Source: an uncultured Faecalibacterium sp. (lineage in GTDB: Bacteria > Bacillota > Clostridia > Oscillospirales > Ruminococcaceae). From it: DNA of 33,426 nt. Below, piece after piece: positions 24,159 to 31,903 of this stretch. How positions within the stretch are numbered: the first letter of the stretch is position 1; every line of letters starts with the position of its first letter. The position numbers and the translations under genes were made by a program. Under the pieces are notes generated by a model. It saw nothing but the letters and a program-made list of their open reading frames with translations. It made no database searches and was not told the origin of the DNA. The stretch lies in assembly GCA_900540455.1 (NCBI GenBank), contig UQGD01000024.1:1-33426 (forward strand). The letters are read 5' to 3'.

Positions 24159-24856
24159 ATGAGATCCTGACCTGTGAGGGATTGTCCAAGCGGTACGGCA
24201 AGGGCCAGACTGCTCTGGATGGGGTGGAGCTGCACCTGGAACCGGGGCGCATCGTGGGTCTGCTGGGGCCGAACGGCAGCGGCAAGACCACCCTGATCAA
24301 GCTGGCAAATGGCCTGCTGCAGCCCAGCGCAGGCACGGTGAAGATCGCCGGCATGACCCCCGGCCCGGAGACAAAGGCGCTGGTGTCCTACCTGCCGGAT
24401 GCAGCGTATCTGCCGGATCGGATGCAGGTGGAACAGCTGGTGGAGATGTTCCGGGATTTTTATGCGGATTTTGATCCGAACCGCGCCAAAGAGATGCTGG
24501 ACCGGCTGTCCATCTCGCCCAAGGCGGCGCTGAAAAGTCTGTCCAAGGGCAATAAGGAGAAGGTGCAGCTGATCCTGGCCATGAGCCGCCGGGCAAAGTG
24601 CTATCTTCTGGACGAGCCCATCGGCGGGGTGGACCCGGCAGCGCGGGAATATATCCTGAATACGATCCTGACCAACTACAACGAGGATGCGCTGGTGGTG
24701 CTGTCCACCCACCTGATCGAGGATGTGGAGCCGGTGCTGGACGAAGCCGTATTTTTGAAGGAGGGCCGGGTGCTGGCCCATCGTGCGGTGGATGAGATCC
24801 GGGAGACAGAGGGAAAGAGCGTGGACGCATATTTCCGGGAGGTATTCAAATGCTGA
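24155..24856 (+). CDS. ABC transporter ATP-binding protein (YtrB-like)
   Basis: The 233-residue ATPase has Walker A GPNGSGKTT (about 38-46), a signature region LSKGNKEKVQLILAMS, and Walker B CYLLDEPIGGVDPAAREYI followed by the H-loop STHLIED. The signature is LSKGN instead of the usual LSGGQ, a change common in YtrB/EcsA-like ATPases. Translation starts in the ATGA overlap with the GntR gene, and the stop overlaps the permease start by 7 bases. It supplies energy to the following membrane protein; substrate unknown. Confidence 0.92.
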   Translation: MNEILTCEGLSKRYGKGQTALDGVELHLEPGRIVGLLGPNGSGKTTLIKLANGLLQPSAGTVKIAGMTPGPETKALVSYLPDAAYLPDRMQVEQLVEMFRDFYADFDPNRAKEMLDRLSISPKAALKSLSKGNKEKVQLILAMSRRAKCYLLDEPIGGVDPAAREYILNTILTNYNEDALVVLSTHLIEDVEPVLDEAVFLKEGRVLAHRAVDEIRETEGKSVDAYFREVFKC

Positions 24857-25668
24857 AGCAACTGTTAAAGTATGAATTCAAAGCCACTTGCGGGTATTAT
24901 GGCAGTGCCTATCTGGTGCTGCTGGCCTCTGCGCTGCTGCTGGGGCTGGGGGCCACCCATATGCCGCAGGCCGAAATGGAGACGGTGTGGGCGATCATGG
25001 CGCTGGTATATATGGGCACCATCCTGGCCATCATCGTGCTGACCGTGCAGCAGATCATCCAGCGCTTTACGGGAAACCTGCTGGGACGGGAAGGCTACCT
25101 GATGCACACTTTGCCGGTAAGCCCTGCCCAGCTGATCCTTTCCAAGCTGCTGTCCAGCGCCGTGTGGGGCATTTGCAGCCTTTGCGTGGGCGTGCTGTCG
25201 GTGGTGGTGCTGATGCTGGCTTCTCAGCCGGAGTTTATTTTCCGTATGGGAGAGCTGTTCTCGCTGCTGGTGGGGGTCCTGGGGGACTTCCCGGAGGAGA
25301 CCGGATATGTGATCTCGCTGCTGGCGGGGGCATTTTTGATGTTTTTGGCCTGGGCTGCCTGCCAGGTGCTGCGGGTCTATGCCTGCTGCATGGTGGGACA
25401 CCAGGTGCCCCGGTATATGGCGCCGGTGGGGATCGTGAGCTTTTTTGTGATCAGTGCTGCACAGGGCTGGCTGGAAAAACTGGTGGTGGCTGGCGGCACC
25501 TGGCTGGCGGTCAAGGTGCTGGGACAGCAGGCGCTGGTCCTTACGCCGGGGGAGGGCTCCTTCTTCTGGCTGTATGTAGTCGGGTTTATCCTGATGCAGG
25601 CCGTATTTGGAGCTTTGTATTTCCTGGTAACGGATTGGATGATGAAAAACCGCCTGAACCTGGAGTGA
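24850..25668 (+). CDS. ABC transporter permease of the GntR operon
   Basis: The 272-residue protein has about six hydrophobic segments: LVLLASALLLGLG, a segment from about 50-70 (ALVYMGTILAIIVLTV), VWGICSLCVGVLSVVVLML, LLAGAFLMFLAWAA, MAPVGIVSFFVISAA and LYVVGFILMQAVFGALYFL. Such small permeases accompany YtrA/YtrB-type pairs. There is no extracytoplasmic solute-binding protein in the operon, which points to export or a sensing/defence role rather than uptake. It overlaps the ATPase gene and ends 70 bases before a terminator. Confidence 0.87.
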   Translation: MLKQLLKYEFKATCGYYGSAYLVLLASALLLGLGATHMPQAEMETVWAIMALVYMGTILAIIVLTVQQIIQRFTGNLLGREGYLMHTLPVSPAQLILSKLLSSAVWGICSLCVGVLSVVVLMLASQPEFIFRMGELFSLLVGVLGDFPEETGYVISLLAGAFLMFLAWAACQVLRVYACCMVGHQVPRYMAPVGIVSFFVISAAQGWLEKLVVAGGTWLAVKVLGQQALVLTPGEGSFFWLYVVGFILMQAVFGALYFLVTDWMMKNRLNLE

Positions 25669-25738
25669 TAAAGCGGAATAAAAGCGGCGTTTCAGGACAT
25701 TTGCGGCCGGCAAAAAATGCGGCGGCAGCGATAGAAAG

Positions 25739-25767
25739 AAGGGGGGGGCTTCGGCCCCTCTTTTTTG
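25739..25767 (+). terminator. Terminator of the GntR-ABC operon
   Basis: GGGGC-TTCG-GCCCC, a UUCG tetraloop-type stem, has flanking AAG/CTC extension and a TTTTTT tract after it. Confidence 0.85.
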
Positions 25768-25832
25768 TGCGGTAGATATGGGTGTGGTGTTGAAAACACG
25801 AAGGAACCAAGAACAAAACGTGACTGAGTTAC

Positions 25833-25862
25833 TTGACGAAATTGGGAATAATATGGTATTGT
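25833..25862 (+). promoter_or_regulatory. Promoter of the FMN-domain protein gene
   Basis: TTGACG (25833-25838) and TATTGT (25857-25862) are spaced by 18 bases, with TGG just before the -10 (extended form). The start would be near 25869, giving a 70-base leader. Confidence 0.55.
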
Positions 25863-25880
25863 TTTCCCGCTGAAAAAGAA

Positions 25881-25899
25881 GTACTTTTAAATAAAGTAC
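25881..25899. promoter_or_regulatory. Inverted repeat in the FMN-protein leader
   Basis: GTACTTTTAAATAAAGTAC has perfect 7-base arms (GTACTTT/AAAGTAC) around TAAAT. It lies just downstream of the predicted start, where a repressor site or a weak leader stem-loop would be placed. Confidence 0.4.
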
Positions 25900-25938
25900 G
25901 ATTAAACAGCAAAAATTACCGCATAGGAGAGGGAGAAC

Positions 25939-26961
25939 ATGACCATGACCAAGACCACCGCCAAAAAGCTTGCAGCCGCTGCTGCTATGTGCCTGACAGT
26001 AGGCGTTGTTTTAGCAGCTGGGACCGGAAAATTTGCAAAAAAACCGCAGATCCAGGGTGTGCAGATCGGGCAGGCATATGCTGCCGTCAACGGTACCCGC
26101 AGCTTTACAGAGGCAGTTGCTGTGGTGCAGAACGATGTGCTGGTAGGCGCCTATCTGGATGACTTCCAGTTCAACGACGCAAAGCCGGAGGTGGTGGGTG
26201 TGCCCAACAGCGATGCTGCCTTTGGTGCAGACTATGCAGAGGGGCAGGTCCTGATGTCCAAGCGGGAAAATACTGGGTTTTACAGCCAGCTGATGACCGA
26301 CTACGCAGGCTCTACGGTTTCCATCGATGCAAACTTTGATGCGATCCAGGAGTTTGCCGTGGGCAAGACCATTGCGGAGCTGAAGGCAGTGGCTGCCAAG
26401 GGCGCAGAGGCTGTGGACGCTGTGTCCGGTGCGACCCTGGCGGATACCGCAGGGTATCTGTCGGCGCTGGTCCAGGCGGCGGAGGCTGCGCAGAGCAATG
26501 CAGTGGCTCCGTTTGAGGGGGATGTCCGTCAGCTGGAGCTGAAGGTGGTGTACTCCGCCGCCAACGGGGACAACTGCTTTACCTCCGGTGCGGCAGTCAC
26601 CTGCGGGGATACCATCGTGGCCAGCTATGTGGATGAGTTCCAGTTCATGGATGCCAGCCCGGAGATCATTGGCGTGCCCAACAGCGATGCCGACCTGAGC
26701 GCCGGCTATGCATCGGGCAAGGTGCTGGCCTCCAAGCGGGTGAACACCAAGACTTACAGCCAGATGATGGCAGATTATGCTGGCTCTACGGTGACCATCG
26801 ATGCCAACTACAACTCCATTCAGGAGCACCTGGCAGGCATGAGCATTGCAGCTGCCGCGGCCCTGAGTCAGGATGCAGCCGCAGTGGACGCTGTGTCCGG
26901 CGCTACCCTGGTGAACACTGCAAATTATGTGGGCGTTATCGTGGACGCTGCACAGAAGTAA
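25939..26961 (+). CDS. Secreted/anchored protein with two tandem FMN-binding-like domains (PplA-like)
   Basis: The 340-residue protein starts with KTTAKK and a hydrophobic segment (about residues 11-28) that looks like a signal peptide or membrane anchor; I see no convincing lipobox. Two similar halves (about 45-185 and 200-340) each contain a GAYLDDFQF/ASYVDEFQF block, a GVPNSDA block, an SKR-x-NT-x(2)-YSQ-M/L-M block, AGSTV-S/T-ID, and a closing DAVSGATL. D-x-x-S-G-A-T (T166 and T323) matches the motif on which ApbE attaches FMN to threonine. The layout resembles PplA, the double-flavinylated surface protein of Listeria extracellular electron transfer. Flavin attachment is inferred. GGGAG precedes the ATG; a second ATG lies two codons on. 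It is followed by its own terminator. Confidence 0.82.
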   Translation: MTMTKTTAKKLAAAAAMCLTVGVVLAAGTGKFAKKPQIQGVQIGQAYAAVNGTRSFTEAVAVVQNDVLVGAYLDDFQFNDAKPEVVGVPNSDAAFGADYAEGQVLMSKRENTGFYSQLMTDYAGSTVSIDANFDAIQEFAVGKTIAELKAVAAKGAEAVDAVSGATLADTAGYLSALVQAAEAAQSNAVAPFEGDVRQLELKVVYSAANGDNCFTSGAAVTCGDTIVASYVDEFQFMDASPEIIGVPNSDADLSAGYASGKVLASKRVNTKTYSQMMADYAGSTVTIDANYNSIQEHLAGMSIAAAAALSQDAAAVDAVSGATLVNTANYVGVIVDAAQK

Positions 26962-26977
26962 ACGTTCCGACATTTTG

Positions 26978-27016
26978 CCGCTTCCGGTGCTTTTACGGCC
27001 CGGAGGCGGCTTTTTT
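26978..27016 (+). terminator. Terminator after the FMN-domain gene
   Basis: GCCGC-T-TCCGG pairs with CCGGA-GGCGGC around an 11-base loop, followed by TTTTTT. Confidence 0.87.
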
Positions 27017-27080
27017 CTGCCAAAAGCGCAAAAAATCCCGTTCTGCGTGCGCATCCCTATGCAAACCGGGCACAAAGCGG

Positions 27081-27086
27081 TATACT
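27081..27086 (+). promoter_or_regulatory. Possible -10 box upstream of the cysteine desulfidase gene
   Basis: TATACT lies 45 bases before the ATG. The -35 position 17 bases upstream reads TATGCA (3 of 6 matches), so the promoter is weak or activator-dependent. It follows the terminator at 26978-27016, so some promoter is expected here. Confidence 0.4.
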
Positions 27087-27131
27087 AAAAATAACTATGC
27101 CTGTGAGCGGTAAAAACGGAGGACGGAAACC

Positions 27132-28409
27132 ATGGACCATAGCCTGTACAAAGCATATCTCAAGATCCTGCAAGAGGAGCTGGTGCCTGCCATGGGCTGC
27201 ACCGAGCCGATCGCGGTGGCCTATGCCGGAGCGCTGGCAGCCCGGGTGCTGGGCTGCCCCCCGGAGCGGGTAGAAGTGGCCGCCAGTGCCAACATCATCA
27301 AAAATGTCAAGAGCGTGGTGGTGCCCCACACCGGCGGACGCCGCGGCATTGCCGCCGCTGCTGCTGCCGGCATCATAGCCGGGGACCCGGAGGCCGAGCT
27401 GGAAGTGCTGCAGGGCATCGGCGAAGCCGAATTGGAGGCGCTGGGGCACTTTTTGGATACAGTGCCTGTGCAGGTGGAGCGGTCCGGCAAGCCCTATCTG
27501 TTTGATATCCAGGTGCGGCTGTTTGGCGGCGGACATACGGCCTTTGCAGAGATCGCAGGCCGCCACACCAACGTCATTGCCCTGCAGCGGGATGGACAGG
27601 TGCTGGTGGAGCGCCCTTATGAGGAGCAGCCGGCTGCACCGGGGGCAGACCGCGCTCTGCTGACGGTGGAAGGCATCGTGGAGTTTGCAGAGACCGCCCG
27701 CATCGAGGATGTGCGGGAGACCTTGCAGCGGCAGATCGACTGCAACACCGCTATTGCCCGCCAGGGGCTTACCGGGCGCTGGGGTGCAGGCATTGGGCGC
27801 ATCCTGCTGCGCTCTTACGGCGATACGGTGCACAACCGGGCCAAAGCCTGGGCGGCGGCAGGGTCGGATGCCCGAATGAACGGCTGTGAGCTGCCGGTGG
27901 TCATCAACTCCGGCAGCGGCAATCAGGGGCTGACGGCCTCGCTGCCGGTGATCATTTACGCCAAGGAGCTTGGGTCCGGAGAGGAGCAGCTGTTCCGTGC
28001 GCTGATGGTGTCCAACCTGGTAACCATCCACCTCAAAACCGGCATTGGACCGCTGTCTGCCTACTGCGGTGCTACCAGCGCAGGCTGCGGTGCAGGTGCG
28101 GGCATCACCTATTTGTACGGCGGCCGCTACAACGAGATCGCCCATACAGTGGTCAATGCACTGGCCATCAACTCCGGCATGATCTGTGACGGAGCTAAGG
28201 CCAGCTGCGCCGCCAAGATCGCTTCCGCTGTGGAGGCGGGTCTGCTGGGGATGCAGATGCAGATGCACGACAGCGAATTTGTGGGCGGAGACGGCATCGT
28301 GACCAAAGGCGTGGAGAACACCATCCGCAATGTGGGGCGTCTGGCGCATGACGGTATGGCAGAGACGGACCGGGAGATCATTCGCCTGATGATCGCACCC
28401 GGCTGCTGA
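27132..28409 (+). CDS. cyuA: L-cysteine desulfidase / serine dehydratase alpha-like protein (CyuA/YhaM family)
   Basis: The 425-residue protein matches the UPF0597 family, related to the catalytic chain of iron-sulfur L-serine dehydratase. Blocks include EELVPAMGCTEPIAVAYAGA near the start (cysteine 23), ANIIKNVKSVVVPHTGG, SGSGNQGLTASLPVI, GAT-S-AGCGAGAGITYLYGG and MICDGAKASCAAKI. The cysteines in these blocks are the likely cluster ligands. Family members break L-cysteine to pyruvate, ammonia and sulfide, or act on serine. GGAGG lies 8 bases before the ATG. It sits between the FMN-domain gene and fucO with independent signals, so co-function is only a suggestion. Serine versus cysteine as substrate cannot be settled here. 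Confidence 0.88.
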   Translation: MDHSLYKAYLKILQEELVPAMGCTEPIAVAYAGALAARVLGCPPERVEVAASANIIKNVKSVVVPHTGGRRGIAAAAAAGIIAGDPEAELEVLQGIGEAELEALGHFLDTVPVQVERSGKPYLFDIQVRLFGGGHTAFAEIAGRHTNVIALQRDGQVLVERPYEEQPAAPGADRALLTVEGIVEFAETARIEDVRETLQRQIDCNTAIARQGLTGRWGAGIGRILLRSYGDTVHNRAKAWAAAGSDARMNGCELPVVINSGSGNQGLTASLPVIIYAKELGSGEEQLFRALMVSNLVTIHLKTGIGPLSAYCGATSAGCGAGAGITYLYGGRYNEIAHTVVNALAINSGMICDGAKASCAAKIASAVEAGLLGMQMQMHDSEFVGGDGIVTKGVENTIRNVGRLAHDGMAETDREIIRLMIAPGC

Positions 28410-28499
28410 GACGATATCTGCCCAGTGAAAAACAAGAAAAAAACGGAAGGTTTTTAGAATGTTCAAGAAAAATACATAGAAATCTTTGGGCGTATATGG

Positions 28500-28505
28500 T
28501 AATAT
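28500..28505 (+). promoter_or_regulatory. Extended -10 promoter of fucO
   Basis: TAATAT preceded by TGG lies 63 bases before the ATG; the -35 position (TAGAAA at 28477-28482) is poor. The region 28410-28499 shows no convincing terminator for the upstream gene, so readthrough is also possible. Confidence 0.45.
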
Positions 28506-28568
28506 TAAGGGGATGAAGGCCCGCACCCGGCGGGCACTGAGATGGAATATCAGGGAGGAACGGTATCT

Positions 28569-29717
28569 ATGGCAGACCGCATTGTTTTGAACACGATTTC
28601 CTACCACGGCCACGGCGCGATCGAGAACATCGTACCGGAGCTGACCGCCCGCGGCTACAAAAAAGCCTTTGTTTGCTCTGACCCGGATCTGATCAAGTTC
28701 GGCGTGACCACCAAGGTCACCGACCTGCTGGACGCCGCAGGCTTTGCCTACAGTGTGTACAGCGATATCAAGCCCAACCCCACCATCGCCAATGTGCAGG
28801 ACGGCGTGGCCGCATTTAAGGCTGCGGAGGCGGACTGCATTGTTACCATCGGCGGCGGCTCCTCCATGGATACCGCCAAGGCCATCGGCATCATCATCAA
28901 CAACCCGGAGTTTGCGGATGTGCGCAGCCTGGAGGGTGTGGCTCCCACCAAGAACCACGCCGTATTCACCATCGCAGTGCCCACCACGGCCGGAACTGCT
29001 GCCGAGGTCACCATCAACTACGTCATTACCGATGTGGAAAAGAAGCGCAAGTTCGTCTGCGTGGATACCAACGATATCCCGGAGATCGCTGTGGTGGACC
29101 CGGATATGATGGCTTCTATGCCCAAGGGTCTGACCGCCGCTACCGGCATGGACGCACTGACCCACGCCATTGAGGGCTACATCACCAAGGGCCATTGTAC
29201 TATTTCCGATATGTTCCACCTGGAGGCCATCCGCCTGATCAGCGAGAACCTGCGGGGCGCTGTGCAGAATACCCCGGAAGGCCGGGAGGGCATGGCCCTG
29301 GGCCAGTACATTGCTGGCATGGGCTTCTCCAATGTGGGTCTGGGCATCGTGCACAGCATGGCTCACGGCCTGTCTGCACTGTACGACACCCCCCACGGTG
29401 TGGCCTGCGCCATCCTGCTGCCGGTGGGTCTGGAGTATAACAAGCCCGCAGCCGCTGCCCGGTATCGTGCCGTGGGCAAGGCTATGGGCGTGGCAGGCAT
29501 TGATGCTATGACCGAGATGGAAGCTGCGGATGCGACCATTGCCGCTGTCAAGCAGCTGTCGGCAGATGTGGGCATCCCTGCAAACCTCCAGGGCATCCTG
29601 AAAGAGGAGGACATCCGGTTCCTGGCAGAGAGCGCCTTTGCCGATGCCTGCTGCCCCGGCAACCCCCGGGATACCAGCGTGGAGGAGATCGTGGAGCTGT
29701 ACCGCAGCCAGCTGTGA
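28569..29717 (+). CDS. fucO: Lactaldehyde reductase / iron-containing alcohol dehydrogenase (FucO-like)
   Basis: The 382-residue protein equals E. coli FucO in length and closely resembles it: GGGSSMDTAKAIGIIINNPE (NAD-binding), a PTTAGTAAEVTINYVITD block, GMDALTHAIEGYITKG, and GLGIVHSMAHGLSALYDTPHG with the iron-ligand histidines. FucO reduces L-lactaldehyde to L-1,2-propanediol during fucose or rhamnose fermentation. No fucose genes adjoin it, so another aldehyde, or general NADH recycling, is possible. AGGAGG lies 10 bases before the ATG at 28569; an in-frame ATG at 28542 lies upstream of the RBS. It is followed by a bidirectional terminator. Confidence 0.92.
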   Translation: MADRIVLNTISYHGHGAIENIVPELTARGYKKAFVCSDPDLIKFGVTTKVTDLLDAAGFAYSVYSDIKPNPTIANVQDGVAAFKAAEADCIVTIGGGSSMDTAKAIGIIINNPEFADVRSLEGVAPTKNHAVFTIAVPTTAGTAAEVTINYVITDVEKKRKFVCVDTNDIPEIAVVDPDMMASMPKGLTAATGMDALTHAIEGYITKGHCTISDMFHLEAIRLISENLRGAVQNTPEGREGMALGQYIAGMGFSNVGLGIVHSMAHGLSALYDTPHGVACAILLPVGLEYNKPAAAARYRAVGKAMGVAGIDAMTEMEAADATIAAVKQLSADVGIPANLQGILKEEDIRFLAESAFADACCPGNPRDTSVEEIVELYRSQL

Positions 29718-29746
29718 TCTGCCCCCAAACCGTTTGGGTCTAAGAT

Positions 29747-29784
29747 AAAAAAGCCCGCTTCCAGGCAGGAAGCGGGCTTTTTTG
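29747..29784. terminator. Bidirectional terminator between fucO and murR
   Basis: AAAAAGCCCGCTTCC and GGAAGCGGGCTTTTTT form a perfect stem around AGGCA. It ends the plus-strand fucO and minus-strand murR transcripts. Confidence 0.93.
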
Positions 29785-29794
29785 CGTGCATGGG

Positions 29795-30658
29795 TCAGAA
29801 AGTCTGGTCGGAGGACTCGCCGGGTTTGAAGATGTGGGTGCGGGTCAGCCGCCGCATGGTGGCTTCCCGATCCTCACCGGCAAACACGGTGTACAGGATA
29901 TCCATTACATTCATCTGGGACAGGCGGGAGCTCATGGCTCCGTTGCGGAACAGGGATTCGTTGGCAGCAATGTACAGCACATGGTCGGCCATTTGGGCCA
30001 CCACCGAAGGATAGTACCGGGTAACGGCGATCACCGGGGTGCCATTCTCCTTCATGGCTTTCATACATTCGATCATTTCCACCGTCTGACCGGAATAGGA
30101 AAAAACGATGCCTACGTCCTGCGGAGAGGAGTTTACCGCCTGCAATAACTGGGAGTGCCAGTCCTCATTCACGACGCATGGCTTGTTCAGGCGCAGAAAT
30201 TTCAGGTAGGCATCCTTGGCAGCCAGCAGAGAGGCGCCGATGCCAAATAGCATGATCATCCGTGCGCCGCTCAGCAGGTTGACGCAGGCTTCCACCACCT
30301 CTGGGGTCAATAGCCGCTGGGTGTCCAGCAGGGATTGGACGTTTTTATGGGTGACCTTGTCAATGATCTCCTGGATGCCATCCTCAGGGGCGACCTCCTG
30401 TTCCGGGTGGCTGCCCCGCTCTCCCAGAGTAGCAAGCTCCAGGATCAGGGCATGGCGCAGGTCCTTATATCCCTGAAAGCCGATCGCCCGGCAGACCCGC
30501 AGTACGCTGGAAGGGGAGGAGAAGGTGCGGGTGGCCAGCTCCCGCACGGTGAGTTCAGTGGTCTCCTCGGGATTTTCCAGGATAAAGGTGGAGATCTGCT
30601 GCTCAGTGCTGCTGAGAGATGCGTGGACTTCACGCAGGCGCAAGAGAACGTTTTGCAT
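29795..30658 (-). CDS. murR: RpiR-family regulator, probable MurR of N-acetylmuramate use
   Basis: The 287-residue protein has an N-terminal RpiR helix-turn-helix (LSSTEQQISTFILENPEE, ELATRTFSSPSSVLRVCRAIG, about residues 10-60). A SIS sugar-phosphate domain follows (ARMIMLFGIGASLLAAKDAY, IVFSYSGQTVEMIECMKAMK, about 125-270). SIS domains of this family bind phosphosugars; MurR senses N-acetylmuramate 6-phosphate. The start at 30658 is 6 bases after AAGGAGG; the earlier in-frame start lies in the promoter region. It is divergent from murQ and murP, which is the main reason for the MurR call. It probably represses both promoters through the inverted repeat in between. Confidence 0.85.
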   Translation of the reverse strand: MQNVLLRLREVHASLSSTEQQISTFILENPEETTELTVRELATRTFSSPSSVLRVCRAIGFQGYKDLRHALILELATLGERGSHPEQEVAPEDGIQEIIDKVTHKNVQSLLDTQRLLTPEVVEACVNLLSGARMIMLFGIGASLLAAKDAYLKFLRLNKPCVVNEDWHSQLLQAVNSSPQDVGIVFSYSGQTVEMIECMKAMKENGTPVIAVTRYYPSVVAQMADHVLYIAANESLFRNGAMSSRLSQMNVMDILYTVFAGEDREATMRRLTRTHIFKPGESSDQTF

Positions 30659-30759
30659 GGGGGCCTCCTTGTGGATATAAATTCTTGAGTTTTTGAGTAG
30701 AATAAACAAAACTACCTCTGGATGACGGAAAATTTCAGAAAGTGTCACCAACTAGAAAC

Positions 30760-30813
30760 ATTGTACCACAAAAAGCATTTAATGTGGACAATTTGTTTGA
30801 AAAAAATTATACT
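30760..30813. promoter_or_regulatory. Divergent murR/murQ promoters with candidate MurR operator
   Basis: Plus strand: TGGACA (30785-30790), 17 bases, TATACT (30808-30813) drives murQ. Minus strand: TACAAT (30765-30760) preceded by TGTGG, an extended -10, drives murR. Between them TTGTACCACA (30761-30770) and TGTGGACAA (30783-30791) form an inverted repeat, imperfect by one inserted A, that touches the murR -10 and the murQ -35. One bound repressor dimer could control both genes. The rest of 30659-30902 shows no gene; TTGAGT occurs twice at about 30684-30697. Confidence 0.65.
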
Positions 30814-30902
30814 CTAACCATCATCCACAGCAAGAGCCGCCCGCTGTGGGCGGCGGCGGGGCCGGACCCCCGCAGTGTAAGCTAAGAAAGAGGTGCATGG
30901 AA

Positions 30903-31802
30903 ATGGGTTTGAATCTGCAAGGCATGACTACCGAGACCCGCAACCCCCGCACGATGGGGCTGGACGGGATGAGTGAGTTGGAGATCGTTACCGTGATGAA
31001 CGAGGAGGACGCCCGCGTCCCGCTGGCCATCGCAAAAACGCTGCCCCAGATCGCCCAGGCAGCTCATTGGGCGGTGGAAGCCTTTGAGCAGGGCGGACGG
31101 CTGTTCTATATGGGCGCAGGCACCAGCGGCCGGCTGGGCGTGCTGGATGCGGCCGAATGTCCCCCCACCTTTGGCGTGCCCCAGGGCATGGTGGTGGGCC
31201 TGATCGCCGGCGGAGAAAAAGCCTTTACTGTGGCAGTGGAAGGCGCTGAGGACAGCCGGGAGATGGCTGTGGAAGACCTGAAAGCCTATCAGCTGACCCA
31301 GAAGGATTTTGTGGTGGGCATTGCGGCATCCGGCCGCACCCCCTATGTTCTGGGCGGTCTGGACTATGCAAAGAGCCTGGGCTGCCACACTGCAGCCATT
31401 GCCTGCAACCTGGGCAGCGCAGTGGGCAAGGCAGCAGAGCTGGCCATCGAGGTGGAATGTGGCCCCGAGGTGCTGACCGGCTCTACCCGGCTGAAATCCG
31501 GCACGGCACAGAAGCTGATCCTGAACATGATCTCGACTGCATCCATGGTGCGCTCCGGCAAAGCCTACCAGAACCTGATGGTGGATGTGATGCAGACCAA
31601 CGAAAAACTGCACACCCGTGCGGAAAATATCGTGATGGATGCCACCGGTGTGGAGCGGGCAGAGGCTCGCAAGGCCATCGATGAGGCAGGCGGCAGCGTG
31701 AAGACCGCCATTACCATGCTTTTGGCAGACTGCACAGCTGCCGAGGCGACTCAGCGGCTGGAGAAGGCTGGCGGTCATGTGCGCCAGGCCATCCAGAACT
31801 AA
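30903..31802 (+). CDS. murQ: N-acetylmuramic acid 6-phosphate etherase
   Basis: MurQ removes D-lactate from N-acetylmuramate 6-phosphate to give N-acetylglucosamine 6-phosphate, which feeds amino-sugar metabolism or wall synthesis. The 299-residue length is normal. Family blocks are TTETRNPRTMGLD near the start, YMGAGTSGRLGVLDAAECPPTFG (SIS site with catalytic Glu), GIAASGRTPYVLGG, and GSTRLKSGTAQKLILNMIST. The start at 30903 is 9 bases after GAGG; ATG at 30897 would be too close. It is followed by the MurNAc PTS transporter gene murP and lies divergent from murR. Confidence 0.96.
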   Translation: MGLNLQGMTTETRNPRTMGLDGMSELEIVTVMNEEDARVPLAIAKTLPQIAQAAHWAVEAFEQGGRLFYMGAGTSGRLGVLDAAECPPTFGVPQGMVVGLIAGGEKAFTVAVEGAEDSREMAVEDLKAYQLTQKDFVVGIAASGRTPYVLGGLDYAKSLGCHTAAIACNLGSAVGKAAELAIEVECGPEVLTGSTRLKSGTAQKLILNMISTASMVRSGKAYQNLMVDVMQTNEKLHTRAENIVMDATGVERAEARKAIDEAGGSVKTAITMLLADCTAAEATQRLEKAGGHVRQAIQN

Positions 31803-31815
31803 ACCTAGGTCCATT

Positions 31816-31866
31816 GTGGCAGCTTGCCGCAAAAAGAGGCGGGGGAGAGGAGGGTTCCCCTGCCAC
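31816..31866 (+). promoter_or_regulatory. Intercistronic stem between murQ and murP
   Basis: GTGGCAG (31816-31822) can pair with CTGCCAC (31860-31866) over a purine-rich loop; no U-tract follows, so it is not a terminator. It could protect mRNA ends or set murQ/murP ratios. A strong AAAAAAAGGAGG precedes murP by 8 bases. Confidence 0.3.
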
Positions 31867-31903
31867 CGGATAGACAAAACCCCAAAAAAAGGAGGAACAC
31901 AAC

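Noticed and set aside
27057..29396. Open frame of 779 codons on the minus strand
   Set aside because: Antisense to cyuA and fucO and crosses their promoter region; no recognisable domain.
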